Part shown: positions 12,285 through 23,445 of the stretch, piece by piece
Numbering within the stretch: position 1 is the first letter of the stretch
How the letters are laid out: the number at the start of each line of letters is the position of its first letter
Assembly (NCBI RefSeq): GCF_014356525.2
Contig: NC_052507.1
Location: 60,488,053-60,552,052 of the forward strand
Origin: Nilaparvata lugens
Lineage: Eukaryota > Arthropoda > Insecta > Hemiptera > Delphacidae
DNA: 64,000 bases
Direction of reading: 5' to 3'
Notes under the pieces: generated by a model
Database searches by the model: none
The model's input: the letters and a program-made list of their open reading frames with translations, nothing else
What the model was told of the DNA's origin: nothing
Translations under genes and position numbers: made by a program

Positions 12285-12456
12285 TAGTGAGATTCACTTT
12301 CAAGTTACTTATATTTATTTTGTGAAGCTTTTTTGTATTTTGTTTTTGGCAAATAAAATTCATTCATTCATTCAAAAGTATCATAATCACTCCTTATGAA
12401 TATAATCAATTATCCCCATTCAAACAATGCTGTCAGTTCAAAGTGAATCCCAGTGG
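12285..12456. mobile_element. Palindromic element, copy c, split
   Basis: Duplicate of copy b, with the same (ATTC)n-tailed insertion. The right arm is ATGCTGTCAGTTCAAAGTGA. It was copied with the 3.6-kb duplication, so it is not an independent insertion. Confidence 0.65.
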
Positions 12457-12857
12457 GTCTAAACATGAAATTTTTCACTTTTTCCAGCTATTTCAGTATC
12501 AAGATTCAAACAGTAGGTACTCGATAAAAAGAGCATTAAATATTTGTGAAGCGCTGCCAGTGTTGAACGGCCGGCGTCAATGCAGATATTGAAAAAGTGA
12601 TCAATCATGAGAGCCGTCACATTTTTTCGGGAGGCTTGTAAATTAAATTGAAAGTAAACTTGGTTTGTATATTTCATTGGCTTTTGAACAATATAGCTGC
12701 ATCATCACTACTTTAGAACTCGGCGACCAAAACTGTTTTTCGTCGAGAACTTCTACAGCGCTACAGGAATTTGAATAAGATTCTTAATAGGAATTTCTGA
12801 TGGAATGAACTTGTCATTGGAGGAGCTGGTCAAGATATTCGTTCCTTCCCCAATTCT

Positions 12858-12921
12858 GGAAATTATTGTATTTATTTATATTTATTGATGGAAATTATTG
12901 TATTTATTTATATTTATTGAT
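12858..12921. repeat. Tandem duplication, unit 32 bp
   Basis: GGAAATTATTGTATTTATTT then ATATTTATTGAT occurs twice here and once in the first large copy (about 9347), so it arose after the large duplication or was lost from copy 1. Confidence 0.8.
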
Positions 12922-13234
12922 GATAGCACTCTGGAGTTTGTAAAGCTATTGACCACTAGACTAGACCAGTCCTTCCAGCAATAAATATTTATGTTCAAAA
13001 TTATAAATATGTTTCACAACTTATCAGCAATATATCTGCTCATGTTCTGATGTCAAAGATCTGTTTTGAATTGATCCTCAAAAAGTAAACCTTCTCTACA
13101 AACACCGTTATTCATTCCAGTACCCACCACGAGTTACAAGCAGCAGTAGGCTAGTGTTGTAAAGTACGTTGCCGATGATTTTTCAAAATTAACCAACTGC
13201 ACTAACGAGTACGCTGAAAACCATTAGCAGATCT

Positions 13235-13502
13235 ACAGTGAGATCCAGTCAGCATTCCTTATTGATAACATGAATGTTTTTCATTCAAACAAAGCTGACA
13301 GTTTGAAGTGAATCTTTTCAGTATTACTTTTCTGATCAGGTTTAATCTGTCAGCACTCCTTATGTACAACATCTGTGTTTCCCATTCAAACAATGCTGAC
13401 AGTTTGAAGTGAATAATTGTCAGTGGTTCAAATTGTCAGCGTATCTTATGAGTAATATTAATGATTTCTATTCAACTAAAGCTGACAGATTGGAGTGAAT
13501 TC
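13235..13502. mobile_element. Three palindromic elements in a row (copies d, e, f)
   Basis: Three units run head to tail with short spacers: about 13235-13314, 13344-13414 and 13420-13500. Each has a left arm with a CAGTCAGC/CTGTCAGC-type core, a spacer that includes a CTTAT block, CATTCAA or ATTCAAC, and a right arm GCTGACAG followed by T-rich sequence and AAGTGAAT or AGTGAAT. Units share arms but differ in the loop, so they are related copies rather than one recent tandem expansion. Confidence 0.75.
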
Positions 13503-13739
13503 AACTGTAGAAAGTGTCCAGCAGTGTTGGAACCGAATCCGAAGCGTGACACAGAAACATTAGCAGCGCGGCGACATGAGAGGAGTGATATTTCTCTAAT
13601 TCTCTATCTCTCTCCATCATGCACACTCTGTGCTCGCATCTTTCTTTCTAGCTATGTTTCTTTGAGAAGTGATTTGATGGCAACACGAAATAGGGCAATG
13701 ACGCACCTTCAATCTTCTATGTTATGATGGATAGCGGTT

Positions 13740-14530
13740 GATGGACGGGATTAGACAAGGAGCAGAGATAGAGACGAAGTTGAAAAAGGATAAGGAGTAG
13801 AGATAGAGGCGAAGATGAAGAAGGGAAAGATAAGAAGTGAGATGGACAGAGGAAGGGAAGAAGGATAGGATGGAAGGGGCAAGATTATAGGACCGAGAAT
13901 GAGAAATAGAGGGAGAAGGACGCACTTCCAATCTTCTTAATCATGATGTATACCACTTGGTGGAAAAGAGGAGAGAAATGTAGGAGAGGAAAAAAGAAGG
14001 TGGAGGAGAATGAGAATGAGAATGAAAAAGACAATGAGAACAATAAAAGGAAGAAGCAGTAGAAGGAGTAGGAGGATGAGAAAGGAGAAGAAAAGGAAGG
14101 AACAGTAGAAGGAGAAGGAGGTGTAAAGAAGGAGAAGAGGGAGAAAGAGGAGAGAAGAAGGAGGAGAATAGTAGGTAGAACAAGAAGAAGGTGGAAGAAG
14201 AAGGAAAATATAGAGAGGAACAATAAAGGTAAAGGACAAACATAAGAATAAGGAAGAGGTGGATGAAGAGAAGAAGATGAAATAAGAAGAAAGAGGAAGA
14301 AGGAAGAAGAAGGAAGAAGGAAAAAGAAGGAAAAGGTGAAAAAGAAAAAACAAAATTCCAAGAAGAAAATAAGAATAGAAGGGTAAGCAGAAGATGAGAG
14401 AGAATCTGAAGGGTGAGAGAAAATGGAGAAGGACAATGAATAAGGCAAAAATATTAGAAGAGAACATGAAGAGAGAAGGAAGGATAGCAGAAAAGAACAA
14501 ACTAGTGAAAAATATTAGGAGACAAAGAAG
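13740..14530. repeat. Polypurine tract, about 0.8 kb
   Basis: The plus strand is overwhelmingly A and G (GAAGAAGGAG-type). The minus strand therefore yields overlapping Ser/Phe/Leu/Pro-only frames of up to 223 codons in different phases. These show low-complexity composition and are not proposed as genes. Confidence 0.9.
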
Positions 14531-16480
14531 TAAGTAATAGGCCAGGTACCATCTAGCGATAGGTTGGATATAATTAAAACTCACAACTGAATTGGGTCGT
14601 CTTTTCATTTAAATACTCTCTTTTGAATAGGAGTAGAACACATAATCTATTTCTGCAGGTCTATATCAGTATAACACGCACCTTAAACATTAAATTAATA
14701 GAAGGGTAGAAAAGTATGAGCTGTTCTCAAATCACCAGTAACGACAACGTTAGTACAGTCTTTGAATATTGTGATCAGTGGAAGAATATTGAAGATTAGG
14801 GACATATTTTTTCTAGATCAAGTCTAGAAAATCGTCGATAAAATAAATTCATTCATATCACAGACTTTCGCCATCTTTGAGAACCTTTCAAATTTCCGTG
14901 TACCGTTATTTTGCAATCCAATATTTAAACTAAGTTAGTGACGATGAAGTACATGATTTGCAAGATATTAATTAAAAAAAAAACAACATCAATCATTCAG
15001 TAGTGTCCAGAAACAATGTTTAATAGTTGTAGCTATTCGAAATATTGCTAGATTTTTCGTTGTATAGTTACGCGGCAAGAAACTAAATTTTCAAGAAGTC
15101 TCTAATCATGTTAGTTATGAAGAATAATGTGAATACTTCAACATCATGGAATATTATTTTTTTCCATGTTCATTCAAGTCGTTCAGATAGATTTTATATA
15201 CTTCATTATTGTATAATGCACAATCAAAATATTCACTTATAGTATAGAGTCTAGTAATGATATGTCAAGAATTTTCATCGCAATCATAACTTTCATAAAT
15301 TCTGGATAGAGGATAATAGGCTATAATTATGATTTCAGTGAGTGGATTCATATGAGCTTTTTCAACTATAATTTCTATGAACTAATTCAACAATAAGAGA
15401 GTTTTCAATGAGGAAATCATTGTTTCATTTTTCAAGTAGAATGATAGGATAGGTGAAATTAGCTCATTAGTTTTCAGACTACATAGCTTTAGTATTGACA
15501 AAAAAAATCTATGATTTCAAAATATATCCTACATATCATGAACATATGAACACAAATATTGCATGAAAATAAGGATTGTCACACATGTATTCACACACAA
15601 GGATATACCTCCGACATCGAAATCAATAATTAAACATTAATGCCAGTATGCAGCCAACTACATTATCCTACAATGATAATAAATTGATTATTGATTCTCA
15701 ATATACGATAATCCCAGTAATCCAAATGGAATTCATCAGCCAATCCTCCACTGAAATTCCAGAGTAATAACTACCTGCATACCTTAAACAAGGGAGTCCC
15801 ATAGCGTGCTTGATTGCTTCAAATAGGCTGGAACATTGCGATGTGAGGCAAAAATGAGACAAAAGCCAGAATAGACAAAGAGAGCACCTGTTTGAGCGGC
15901 GAAATTGTGAAATTGATGCAAATTGGCAGCTGCTGCAATTCAATTGCTGGACATCCATGTTTCGTTTGCTCAGGTCTACTGGGACATGCGCAGTTGATGC
16001 CTTATTCAAGCACCTTTTACGCAGTTACGCATTGTTATGTGTTTCGTTGGGCCTGTACTCTGAATTGAAAAACTCAATACTATTTCAATCATAATAAAAA
16101 TCTTATTGGAATAATCCTCCATTCACCTGTTAGTTTCATTTGTTATCATTGTAAAGCAGTTGGTGCTTTGTGAGTTATATTTCGTAAGAGGTAGACTATA
16201 ATTTGAGGCGGAAAACTCTATAATTAGAATAGAAAACTCAATACTTTAATGGAGCGGAATGATATTGTATTGCATTATATTTTACTTAACCTTGGGTTCC
16301 TGTGCTATTATTAATTAGCAGTTTGGGTTAGGTTTTGAAGTACATTTGTGAGTGGTAATTTTCAAGTCGAAAGATGAAATTCTATAAAACCCAAAGTTTT
16401 TGCTTGTTATTTAGCAGGCTAGCCTATTCTACCTATTAAATGGTTATCCTACTACATTGTGGTCATACAGTTTATATTTT
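14531..16480. other. No gene recognised
   Basis: AT-rich. A 103-codon minus-strand frame (15698-16009) has mixed composition but no domain I recognise and no clear splice or promoter context. Confidence 0.5.
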
Positions 16481-16620
16481 GTCTCGGATGGACATGTAAA
16501 GTTGTCTATCCCGGCTATCTAAAATCTGTCGTTATGTCATGCCAGATACCATGAAATTGATTAGATTATTTAGGAATGATATTTAAACTTCCATACCCTA
16601 CATGTGCTAGCCAGGTCAGT
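16481..16620 (+). mobile_element. Decayed relative of the tRNA-derived SINE
   Basis: It aligns to the body of the SINE at 31060-31311: GATGGACATGTAAAGTTGTC, TCCCGGCTATCTAAAA, GTCGTTATGTCATG, CATGAAATTGATTAG and GCTAGCCAGGTCA match the same blocks in order. The tRNA-like head is not recognisable and many C positions have changed to T, as expected for an old copy. Confidence 0.75.
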
Positions 16621-17298
16621 CGATAAAAATATCTATTACCTTAACTGTGTTAACACTGTACCTTTTATTTCTTAAATCGGTTGTTCTAATCTCAATATTC
16701 TCAAGACGGTGTTATCACCATACATTACGAGCAGTTCATTGACATGGTGTTCAAAATAATGATGTAATAGTCGACCATTGCTTCTTCTGTCACTTTTCAA
16801 CTCATAATGAACCTTCTAACAAAAATTAATTCTCTTCATCTATCCTTGTAATAATATTCATCTTCTTACGGTGATTGTCTGTATGTATTTCTCCCCTTGT
16901 TCAGGAGATTGTATGCTCTAATTTCATTTTCCAGTTTTTCAAATCAATTTTTTCACTTGAACTTCCATAATCGATCACAGAAATCCTCTTTTATTTTAAA
17001 ATGATACTGTATAAAATACTTATATTCACATCAGCCATCTTCATATCAACGAAAAGTATTTGAATACGTATTCTCCAACTCTGAGAAATCTTTTTCTACT
17101 CTCTTAACACTGAAATTCATTTCTGATTACAAGAAATTTCTTTCCTCCGAGCTTGAAACCCCCATAATAGAGTGAGTTTTTCTGGAGCTAATTTAAATTT
17201 CGAATGTTTCTTTCAGAATTCGAGCAAACAGAACGGGCCTCCTCCCCTCTTTGAGCGCATTAGTAAGATCCATCCCCTTATCACTGAGCAAATTAATT
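16621..17298. other. No gene recognised
   Basis: AT-rich unique sequence leading into the 17.3-23.4 kb duplication complex. Confidence 0.45.
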
Positions 17299-18262
17299 CC
17301 AAGTCATTTAATGCTTTGAAGTGCCTTCCCCAAGTTATTACGGAGTTTCGGCTTGCGTTATAACTTATAAGTAAGCGCTCATGGTTTTCCAGTTATCTCT
17401 GGCGTTTATGCATCACTTGTTATCACTCTGCAGCTACTCGACGCAAAAAACGTTCTACTTATCAAGTTTTTCAGTTATCTGATCGAGTTCTGAAGTTAAG
17501 TGCTTCGTCATTTGTCTAATTAACTTCATAAGTAAAGCTCATTTCTAGCCGCGAAGGATTCATCATCTACGAAACTTGCAGTGATATTCATTCATCAAAT
17601 AATACATCAATTAAAAAACTGTACAACTAAACAATTACTATAATAATTATAATATGACGATACTGTCTGTATACTTCTACAGTTCTAACAGTGATACTGT
17701 ACCAGAGACAACTGATAGAAATACTTACGCTATCTCTTCTCCATGATTCTCCTGTTCTAATATGATACAAGCTTGAATTATGCTTTTCATCTCAAACTAA
17801 AGTTGATCATCAAAGCCAAAGTAAATGACAAAGAATGAAAATGTTATTAACGAAAATCACCCATCCATGAATATCCATCATTTTCATTACCGTCTGATGT
17901 ATAAATTACCATTGGCCCATTGCTGTGACAAATAAACAGATAATATCTTGGGAGTGGCTTTATTTGACCAATGACAGACGTTCACTTTGATATGTTATTC
18001 ATCCACTCGCCAATCACTGCATTGACTTTGCTGCTCTGTAATTTGATTTTTGTATACCAGAGATTGATAATAATTGTGAAACATCTGAAACCAAAATATC
18101 AATGAATTTGTGGTTTGGATGAATTTTTCAAATTAAATTTTGCTAACTACCACAATAGGGCCTATCACCTCACTTCTACAAGAAAGTTGAAAAATGTATT
18201 TCTTTTTATTCTCACTGTTTATGTTGTATCTCTGTAGAAATATGTACAAGTATTTCTTAAAT
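17299..18262. repeat. Tandem duplication I, copy A
   Basis: It starts at CCAAGTCATTTAATGCTTTG and runs to the 157-bp repeat array. It matches copy B (18651-20068) throughout, at about 964 bp against 976 bp once the insertion in B is removed. Copy A keeps the empty site for that insertion (CTAAAGTTGATCATC near 17800). Confidence 0.9.
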
Positions 18263-18650
18263 ACTACTTGATTTGTTAGTTATAAAATAATCCCATAGTG
18301 CCCTTTTTTCAAACTTTTTTACTCGTATATAAAATACAAAAACAATTAGTTTTGGATGCTCAATTCATTTTTAAGTTCTCTGTGATCTTATATTCTGTTT
18401 TCATTTTCATTCCTCTGGGGCTACTTGATTTGTTAGTTATAAAATAATCCCATAGTGCCCTTTTTTTAAACTTTTCTACTCGTATATAAAATACAAAAAC
18501 AATTAGTTTTGGATGCTCAATTCATTTTTAAGTTCTCTGTGATCTTATATTCTGTTTTCATTTTCATTCCTCTGGGGCTACTTGATTTGTTAGTTATAAA
18601 ATAATCCCATAGTGCCCTTTTTTCAAACTTTTTTACTCGTATATAAAATA
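18263..18650. repeat. 157-bp tandem repeat, about 2.5 units
   Basis: Units start with CTACTTGATTTGTTAGTTAT at 18263, 18421 and 18578. Each carries ATAATCCCATAGTGCCC, TTTTTACTCGTATATAAAAT and TTTTGGATGCTCAATTC. The third unit is cut at 18650, where copy B begins. Further partial units lie at 20069-20220 and 21744-21955, at the other junctions of this complex. Confidence 0.9.
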
Positions 18651-20068
18651 CCAAGTCATTTAATGCTTTGAAGTGCCTTCCCCAAGTTATTACGGAGTTT
18701 CGGCTTGCGTTATAACTTATAAGTAAGCGCTCATGGTTTTCCAGTTATCTCTAGCGTTTATGCATCACTTGTTATCATTCTGCAGCTACTCGACGCAAAA
18801 AACGTTCTACTTATCAAGTTTTTCAGTTATCTGATCGAGTTCTGAAGTTAAGTGCTTCGTCATTTGTCTAATTAACTTCATAAGAAAAGCTCATTTCTAG
18901 CCGCGAAGGATTCATCATCTACGATACTTGCAGTGATATTCATTCAGCAAATAATACATCAATTAACAAAATGTAGAACTAAACAATTACTATAATAATT
19001 ATAATATCACGATACTTTCTGTATACTTCTACTGTTCTAACAGTGATACTGTACCAGAGACAACTGATAGAAGTACTTACGCTATCTCTTCTCCATCATT
19101 CTACTGTTCTAATGTGCTACAAGCTTGAATTATGCTTTTCATCTCAAACTAAAGTCAATTCAATTCAATTCAATTCAATTTTATTTCCTCAAAAAAAAAA
19201 TCATATACATATCAGTTATACAAAATAACTAATAACAATAATAATTATACAAAAACAAATCAAGGAAATATATTTCCCCACTTAGACTATAAATCCGTGT
19301 GTGGGGGAAGAATTCCTATCTAGAAAAGCCTTAATAAATACAGGATAATCGAAATCATTTCTTGAAAAACTTTTAAATTTTACTTTTTTTTCTAAAAAAA
19401 TAAACTTTAATTAAACAATAACTTCAAATGTAGAAAATAAAATAGGTTAAATCTATTACTGATATAGGTTGGTGCTATAAGGTCGAAAGAGTTAATAGAG
19501 CGCTGCATCAAAAACAAGAAACTAAACACGAGCAAGAAGAGAGAGAGAGAAAAAGAAAAAAAATAACGAAACACGGAAAAACTAATGGCTTATAAGTTGA
19601 TCATCAAAGCCAAAGTAAATGACAAAGAATGAAAATGATGTTAATGAAAATTACTCATTCATGAACATCCATCATTTTCATTACCGTCTGATGTATAAAT
19701 TTCCATTGGCCCATTGCTGTGACAAATAAACAGATAATATAATGGGAGTGGCTTTATTTGACCAATGACAGACGTTCACCTTGATATGTTATTCATCCAC
19801 TCGCCAATCACTGCATTGACTTTGCTGCTCTGTGATTTGATTTTTGTATACCAGAGATTGATAATTGTGAAACACCTGAAACCAATATATCAATGAATTT
19901 GTGGTTTGGATGAATTCTTCAAATTAAATGTTGCTAACTACCACAATAGAGCCTATCACCTCACTTCTACAAGAAAGTTGAAAAATGTATTTCTTTTTAT
20001 TCTCACTGTTTATGTTGTATCTCTGTAGAAATATGTACAAGTATTTCCTAATAACTTATTCCTCTGGG
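18651..20068. repeat. Tandem duplication I, copy B, with insertion
   Basis: Second copy of 17299-18262, starting exactly where the 157-bp array is cut. It carries a 438-bp retroposon at 19156-19593 that copy A lacks. Confidence 0.9.
19156..19593 (-). mobile_element. Non-LTR retroposon 3' fragment, filled site with AAGT duplication
   Basis: Comparison with copy A shows an extra block bounded by AAGT (19152-19155 and 19594-19597). Read on the minus strand it ends in an AATAAA signal followed by four or five ATTGA/AATTG units (plus strand: CAATT repeats at 19156-19180). That is the expected layout for a 5'-truncated non-LTR insertion. The body contains TAGCACCAACCTATATCAG on the minus strand and no domain I recognise. 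The empty site in copy A makes the boundaries unusually certain. Confidence 0.85.
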
Positions 20069-20278
20069 GCTACTCAATTATTTGTTAGTTATAAAATAAT
20101 CCCATAGTGCTTGAAAAAAGTTTTTTCAAACTTTTTTACTCGTATATGAAATAAAAAACAATTAGTTTTGGATGCTCAATTCATTTTTAAGTTCTCTGTG
20201 ATCTTATATTCTGTTTTCATTCATGTTTCGTATTAATTGTGATTCATTTACAATAATGTTCAATTTTATCTTTTTCAG

Positions 20279-20308
20279 GTGAGCTAACTCATAGTCCAAC
20301 TGTTACTG
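20279..20308 (+). promoter_or_regulatory. Juxtaposed splice acceptor/donor, copy C (recursive site or 30-nt microexon)
   Basis: A pyrimidine tract TTTTATCTTTTTCAG ends at 20278 and is followed directly by GTGAGC. This is the layout of a zero-length recursive (ratchet) splice site, as known from long insect introns. Thirty bases on, TTACTG is followed by GTAAGAG, a second good donor, so a 30-nt exon (20279-20308) is the alternative; its third phase is open and has no stop. Sequence alone cannot choose between these, and chance is possible in AT-rich DNA. Confidence 0.35.
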
Positions 20309-21542
20309 GTAAGAGTTGCACCTCTCATAACTAACACGTAGTTCCGCATAGTTCTATTAATACAGTTCTATTTCACAGCCAATTTAAACACAATGGAGAA
20401 TTTGCTAGGCGTTCCTTTACATTTATGTTGAGAATGATTTCTTGCCCCATTTACTTTTCCATCAGGCAGGTTCAGTCATTTCAACATTTCAACGCAATGT
20501 TTACACAGTTCTCAGTTCTATAGCTAACCATTAACACCGCTCATATACCTATAGCTAGCAATAAACGCGCACCATATATGTTGTAATAGTTGTAATTTTG
20601 ATTTATCACGGTTTTATTATGGAATTGGCGCAATGCGACAGTTTTAAGTGCATTTTATTCTTGGGCGTTATGCCAGGCAAACGCGCGTAGATTTGGCTCC
20701 TATATGTTTCTATAGGTTATGTTTGCTATGAGTAATACGACAATCTCCAGTCAACTGTATGAATGAAACTATTTTCAGGATGACTTTGACAGTACTGTCA
20801 TCCGACAAAAAATCGCTTGATATCTCCAACTATTTTGTCAGCAAAAGCAACTAATTTCTTGTAGAGCACTACTGCTTGCTCTCTTTCTCACTCAAGTTTG
20901 TGCTCTCTGTCGTAATATCCTAACTTTGGCAGGTTCCCAACAAACTTCTGAACATTGACCGTGTTATTCATCAGTGTGGCCCAATTTTTCCAAGACACGA
21001 TCACTCGGAATTCATTTCAGGCATTACAATATTTAAAAGTTTTAATTTCCAGACATCAATAATGGACCATGAAAAAATTGGATCGTTGAAGTCTTGATCT
21101 TCCTCCAAGAGAGGATTTTATATTATTCATTCAAATTGATCGTTCAGTTGGCTGAATTTCTGTACCTATTTCTATAAAAATACAACTTAATTATTAGAAA
21201 TATCATAAAATATCATAAAAATGGATGAAAAAATGAAGAAATGTTTTCTATTTGCAATCTAGAAATGATATTGAAAGCTTAGATAGTGTCTTTCATAATT
21301 ATGAAGATTCAGTTTGTATCCATCAAAAAGTAAATAATAGTTTCAACTTACGATGTCATAATATATCGTACTTAGGAATCGATCAGGAATGGTCAGTAGA
21401 ATTAAAGATAAGGGGAGTACCAACTTGTCTTTGGTAGAATACAGAGAATATTTAAATGAAAGTCTGTAAGATGTTGGAATAGCAAACCATTATGTACTTA
21501 TATCAACCAAGCAACTTCTAAAATTCGGAATTATTCTCAAGA

Positions 21543-21578
21543 GCATCATTATCATCATCATCATCATCATCATCATCA
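21543..21578. repeat. (TCA)n microsatellite, copy C
   Basis: About eleven TCA units; the matching run in copy D is at 23242-23272. Confidence 0.9.
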
Positions 21579-21813
21579 AATGTTACAATCATTTGATAAC
21601 TAATCGTAACAAATTGAATCATTCATCATTCTACACCTCATCAAACAAGCAAAGCAATGTTTTGCCTTCAAACCCAGATTTTGACTTTATTTCTTTTCGT
21701 GAGTTTTTAGAAAAATGGGGAACGCTTGAAAGAACGAAGACTATTTTGGATGCTCAATTCATTTTTAAGTTCTCTGTGATCTTATATTCTGTTTTCATTT
21801 TCATTCCTCTGGG

Positions 21814-23445
21814 GCTACTTGATTTGTTAGTTATAAAATAATCCCATAGTGCCCTTTTTTCAAACTTTTTTACTCGTATATAAAATACAAAAACAATTAG
21901 TTTTGGATGCTCAATTCATTTTTAAGTTCTCTGTGATCTTATATTCTGTTTTCATTTATGTTTCGTAATAATTGTGATTCATTTACAATAATGATCAATT
22001 TTATCTTTTTCAGGTGAGCTAACTCATAGTCTAACTGTTACTGGTAAGAGTTGCACCTCTCATAACTAACACGTAGTTCCGCATAGTTCTAATAATACAG
22101 TTCTATTTCACAGCCAATTTGAACACAATGGAGAATTTGCTAGGCGTTCCTTTACATTTATGTTGAGAATGATTTCTTGCCCCATTTACTTTTCCATCAG
22201 GCAGGTTCAGTCATTTCAACATTTCAACGCAATGTTTACACAGTTCTCAGTTCTATAGCTAACCATTAACACCGCTCATATACCTATAGCTAGCAATAAA
22301 CGCGCACCATATACGCTGTAATAGTTGTAATTTTGATTTATTACGGTTTTATTATGGAATTGGCGCATTGCGACAGTTTTAAGTGCATTTTATTCTTGGG
22401 CGTTATGCCAGGCAAACGCGCGTAGTTTTGGCTCCTATATGTTTCTATAGGTTATGTTTAATACGACAATCTCCAGTCTACTGTATGAATGAAACTATTT
22501 TCAGGATGACTTTGACAGTACTGTCATCCGACAAAAAATCGCTTGATATCTCCAACTATTTTGTCAGCAAAAGCAACTAATTTCTTGTAGAGCACTACTG
22601 CTTGCTCTCTTTCTCACTCAAGTTTGTGCTCTCTGTCGTAATATCCTAACTTTGGCAGGTTCCCAACAAACTTCTGAACATTGACCGTGTTATTCATCAG
22701 TGTGGCCCCATTTTTCCAAGGCACGATCACTCGGAATTCATTTCAGGCATTACAATATTTAAAAGTTTTAATTTCCAGACATCAATAATGCACCATGAAA
22801 AAATTGGATAGTTGAAGTCTTGATCTTCCTCCAAGAGAGGATTTTATATTATTCAGTCAAATTGATCGTTCAGTTGGCTGAATTTCTGTACCTATTTCTA
22901 TAAAAATACAACTTAATTATTAGAAATATCATCTTAATGGATGAAAAAATGTAGAAATGTTTTCTATGTGCAATCTAGAAATGATATTGAAAGCTTAGAT
23001 AGTGTCTTTCATACGAAGATTCAGTTTGCATCCATCAAAAATTAAAAAGTTTCTTGCAACTTACGATGTCATATCGTACTTAGGAATCGATTAGGAATGG
23101 TCAGTAGAATCAGAGATAAGGGAAGTACCAACTTGTCTTTGGTAGAATACAGAGAATATTTAAGTGAAAAGTTTGTAAAATGTTGGAATAGCAAACGATT
23201 ATGTACCAAGCAACTTCTAAAATTCGGAATTATTCTCAAGAGCATCATTATCATCATCATCATCATCATCATAAAATGTTACAATTATTTGTTGATTAAT
23301 CGTAACAAATCGAATAATTCATCATTTCCACCTCATTAAACAAGCAAAGCAAATTTTTGCCTTCAAAACCAGATTTTGACTTTATTTCTTTTCGTGTGTT
23401 TTTAGAAAAATGGGGAACGCTTGAAAGAACGAAGACAATTTTTGA
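21814..23445. repeat. Tandem duplication II, copy D
   Basis: Second copy of 20069-21743, preceded by an extra partial 157-bp unit (from 21744). It differs from C by scattered substitutions and small indels and shares the splice-like site (22014-22043) and the (TCA)n run (23242-23272). Homology ends near GAACGAAGACAATTTTTGAA. Confidence 0.9.
22014..22043 (+). promoter_or_regulatory. Juxtaposed splice acceptor/donor, copy D
   Basis: Same arrangement as in copy C: a TTTTATCTTTTTCAG tract ending at 22013, then GTGAGC, then GTAAGAG starting at 22044. One base differs from copy C within the 30 nt (a C to T change, Pro to Leu in the open phase). Both splice signals are intact in both copies. Confidence 0.35.

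Larger units (their letters stand above)
9637..13183 (+). repeat. Large direct duplication, copy 2 (about 3.55 kb)
   Basis: Head-to-tail second copy of 5966-9636. It lacks the 208-bp segment, has a longer (GA)n run at 11860-11892, an extra 80-bp internal duplication at 11891-12040 and a 32-bp duplication at 12858-12921. It ends at GATGATTTTTC, where the unduplicated sequence resumes. Confidence 0.95.
20069..21813. repeat. Tandem duplication II, copy C
   Basis: It begins with a 157-bp-type unit and continues through TGTTTCGTATTAATTGTGAT, GGAGAATTTGCTAGGCGTTC and GGCAAACGCGCGTAG to a (TCA)n run at 21543-21578. Nearly the whole length recurs in copy D. No protein family was recognised; small frames in the two copies are not in matching phase throughout. 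Confidence 0.9.

Noticed and set aside
13885..14608. Overlapping minus-strand reading frames of 187 and 223 codons
   Set aside because: They are readings of a polypurine tract in different phases, composed almost only of Ser, Phe, Leu and Pro, with no domain or splice context.
15698..16009. 103-codon minus-strand frame with mixed composition
   Set aside because: No recognisable domain and no conserved context; a frame of this length is expected by chance in 64 kb on six frames.
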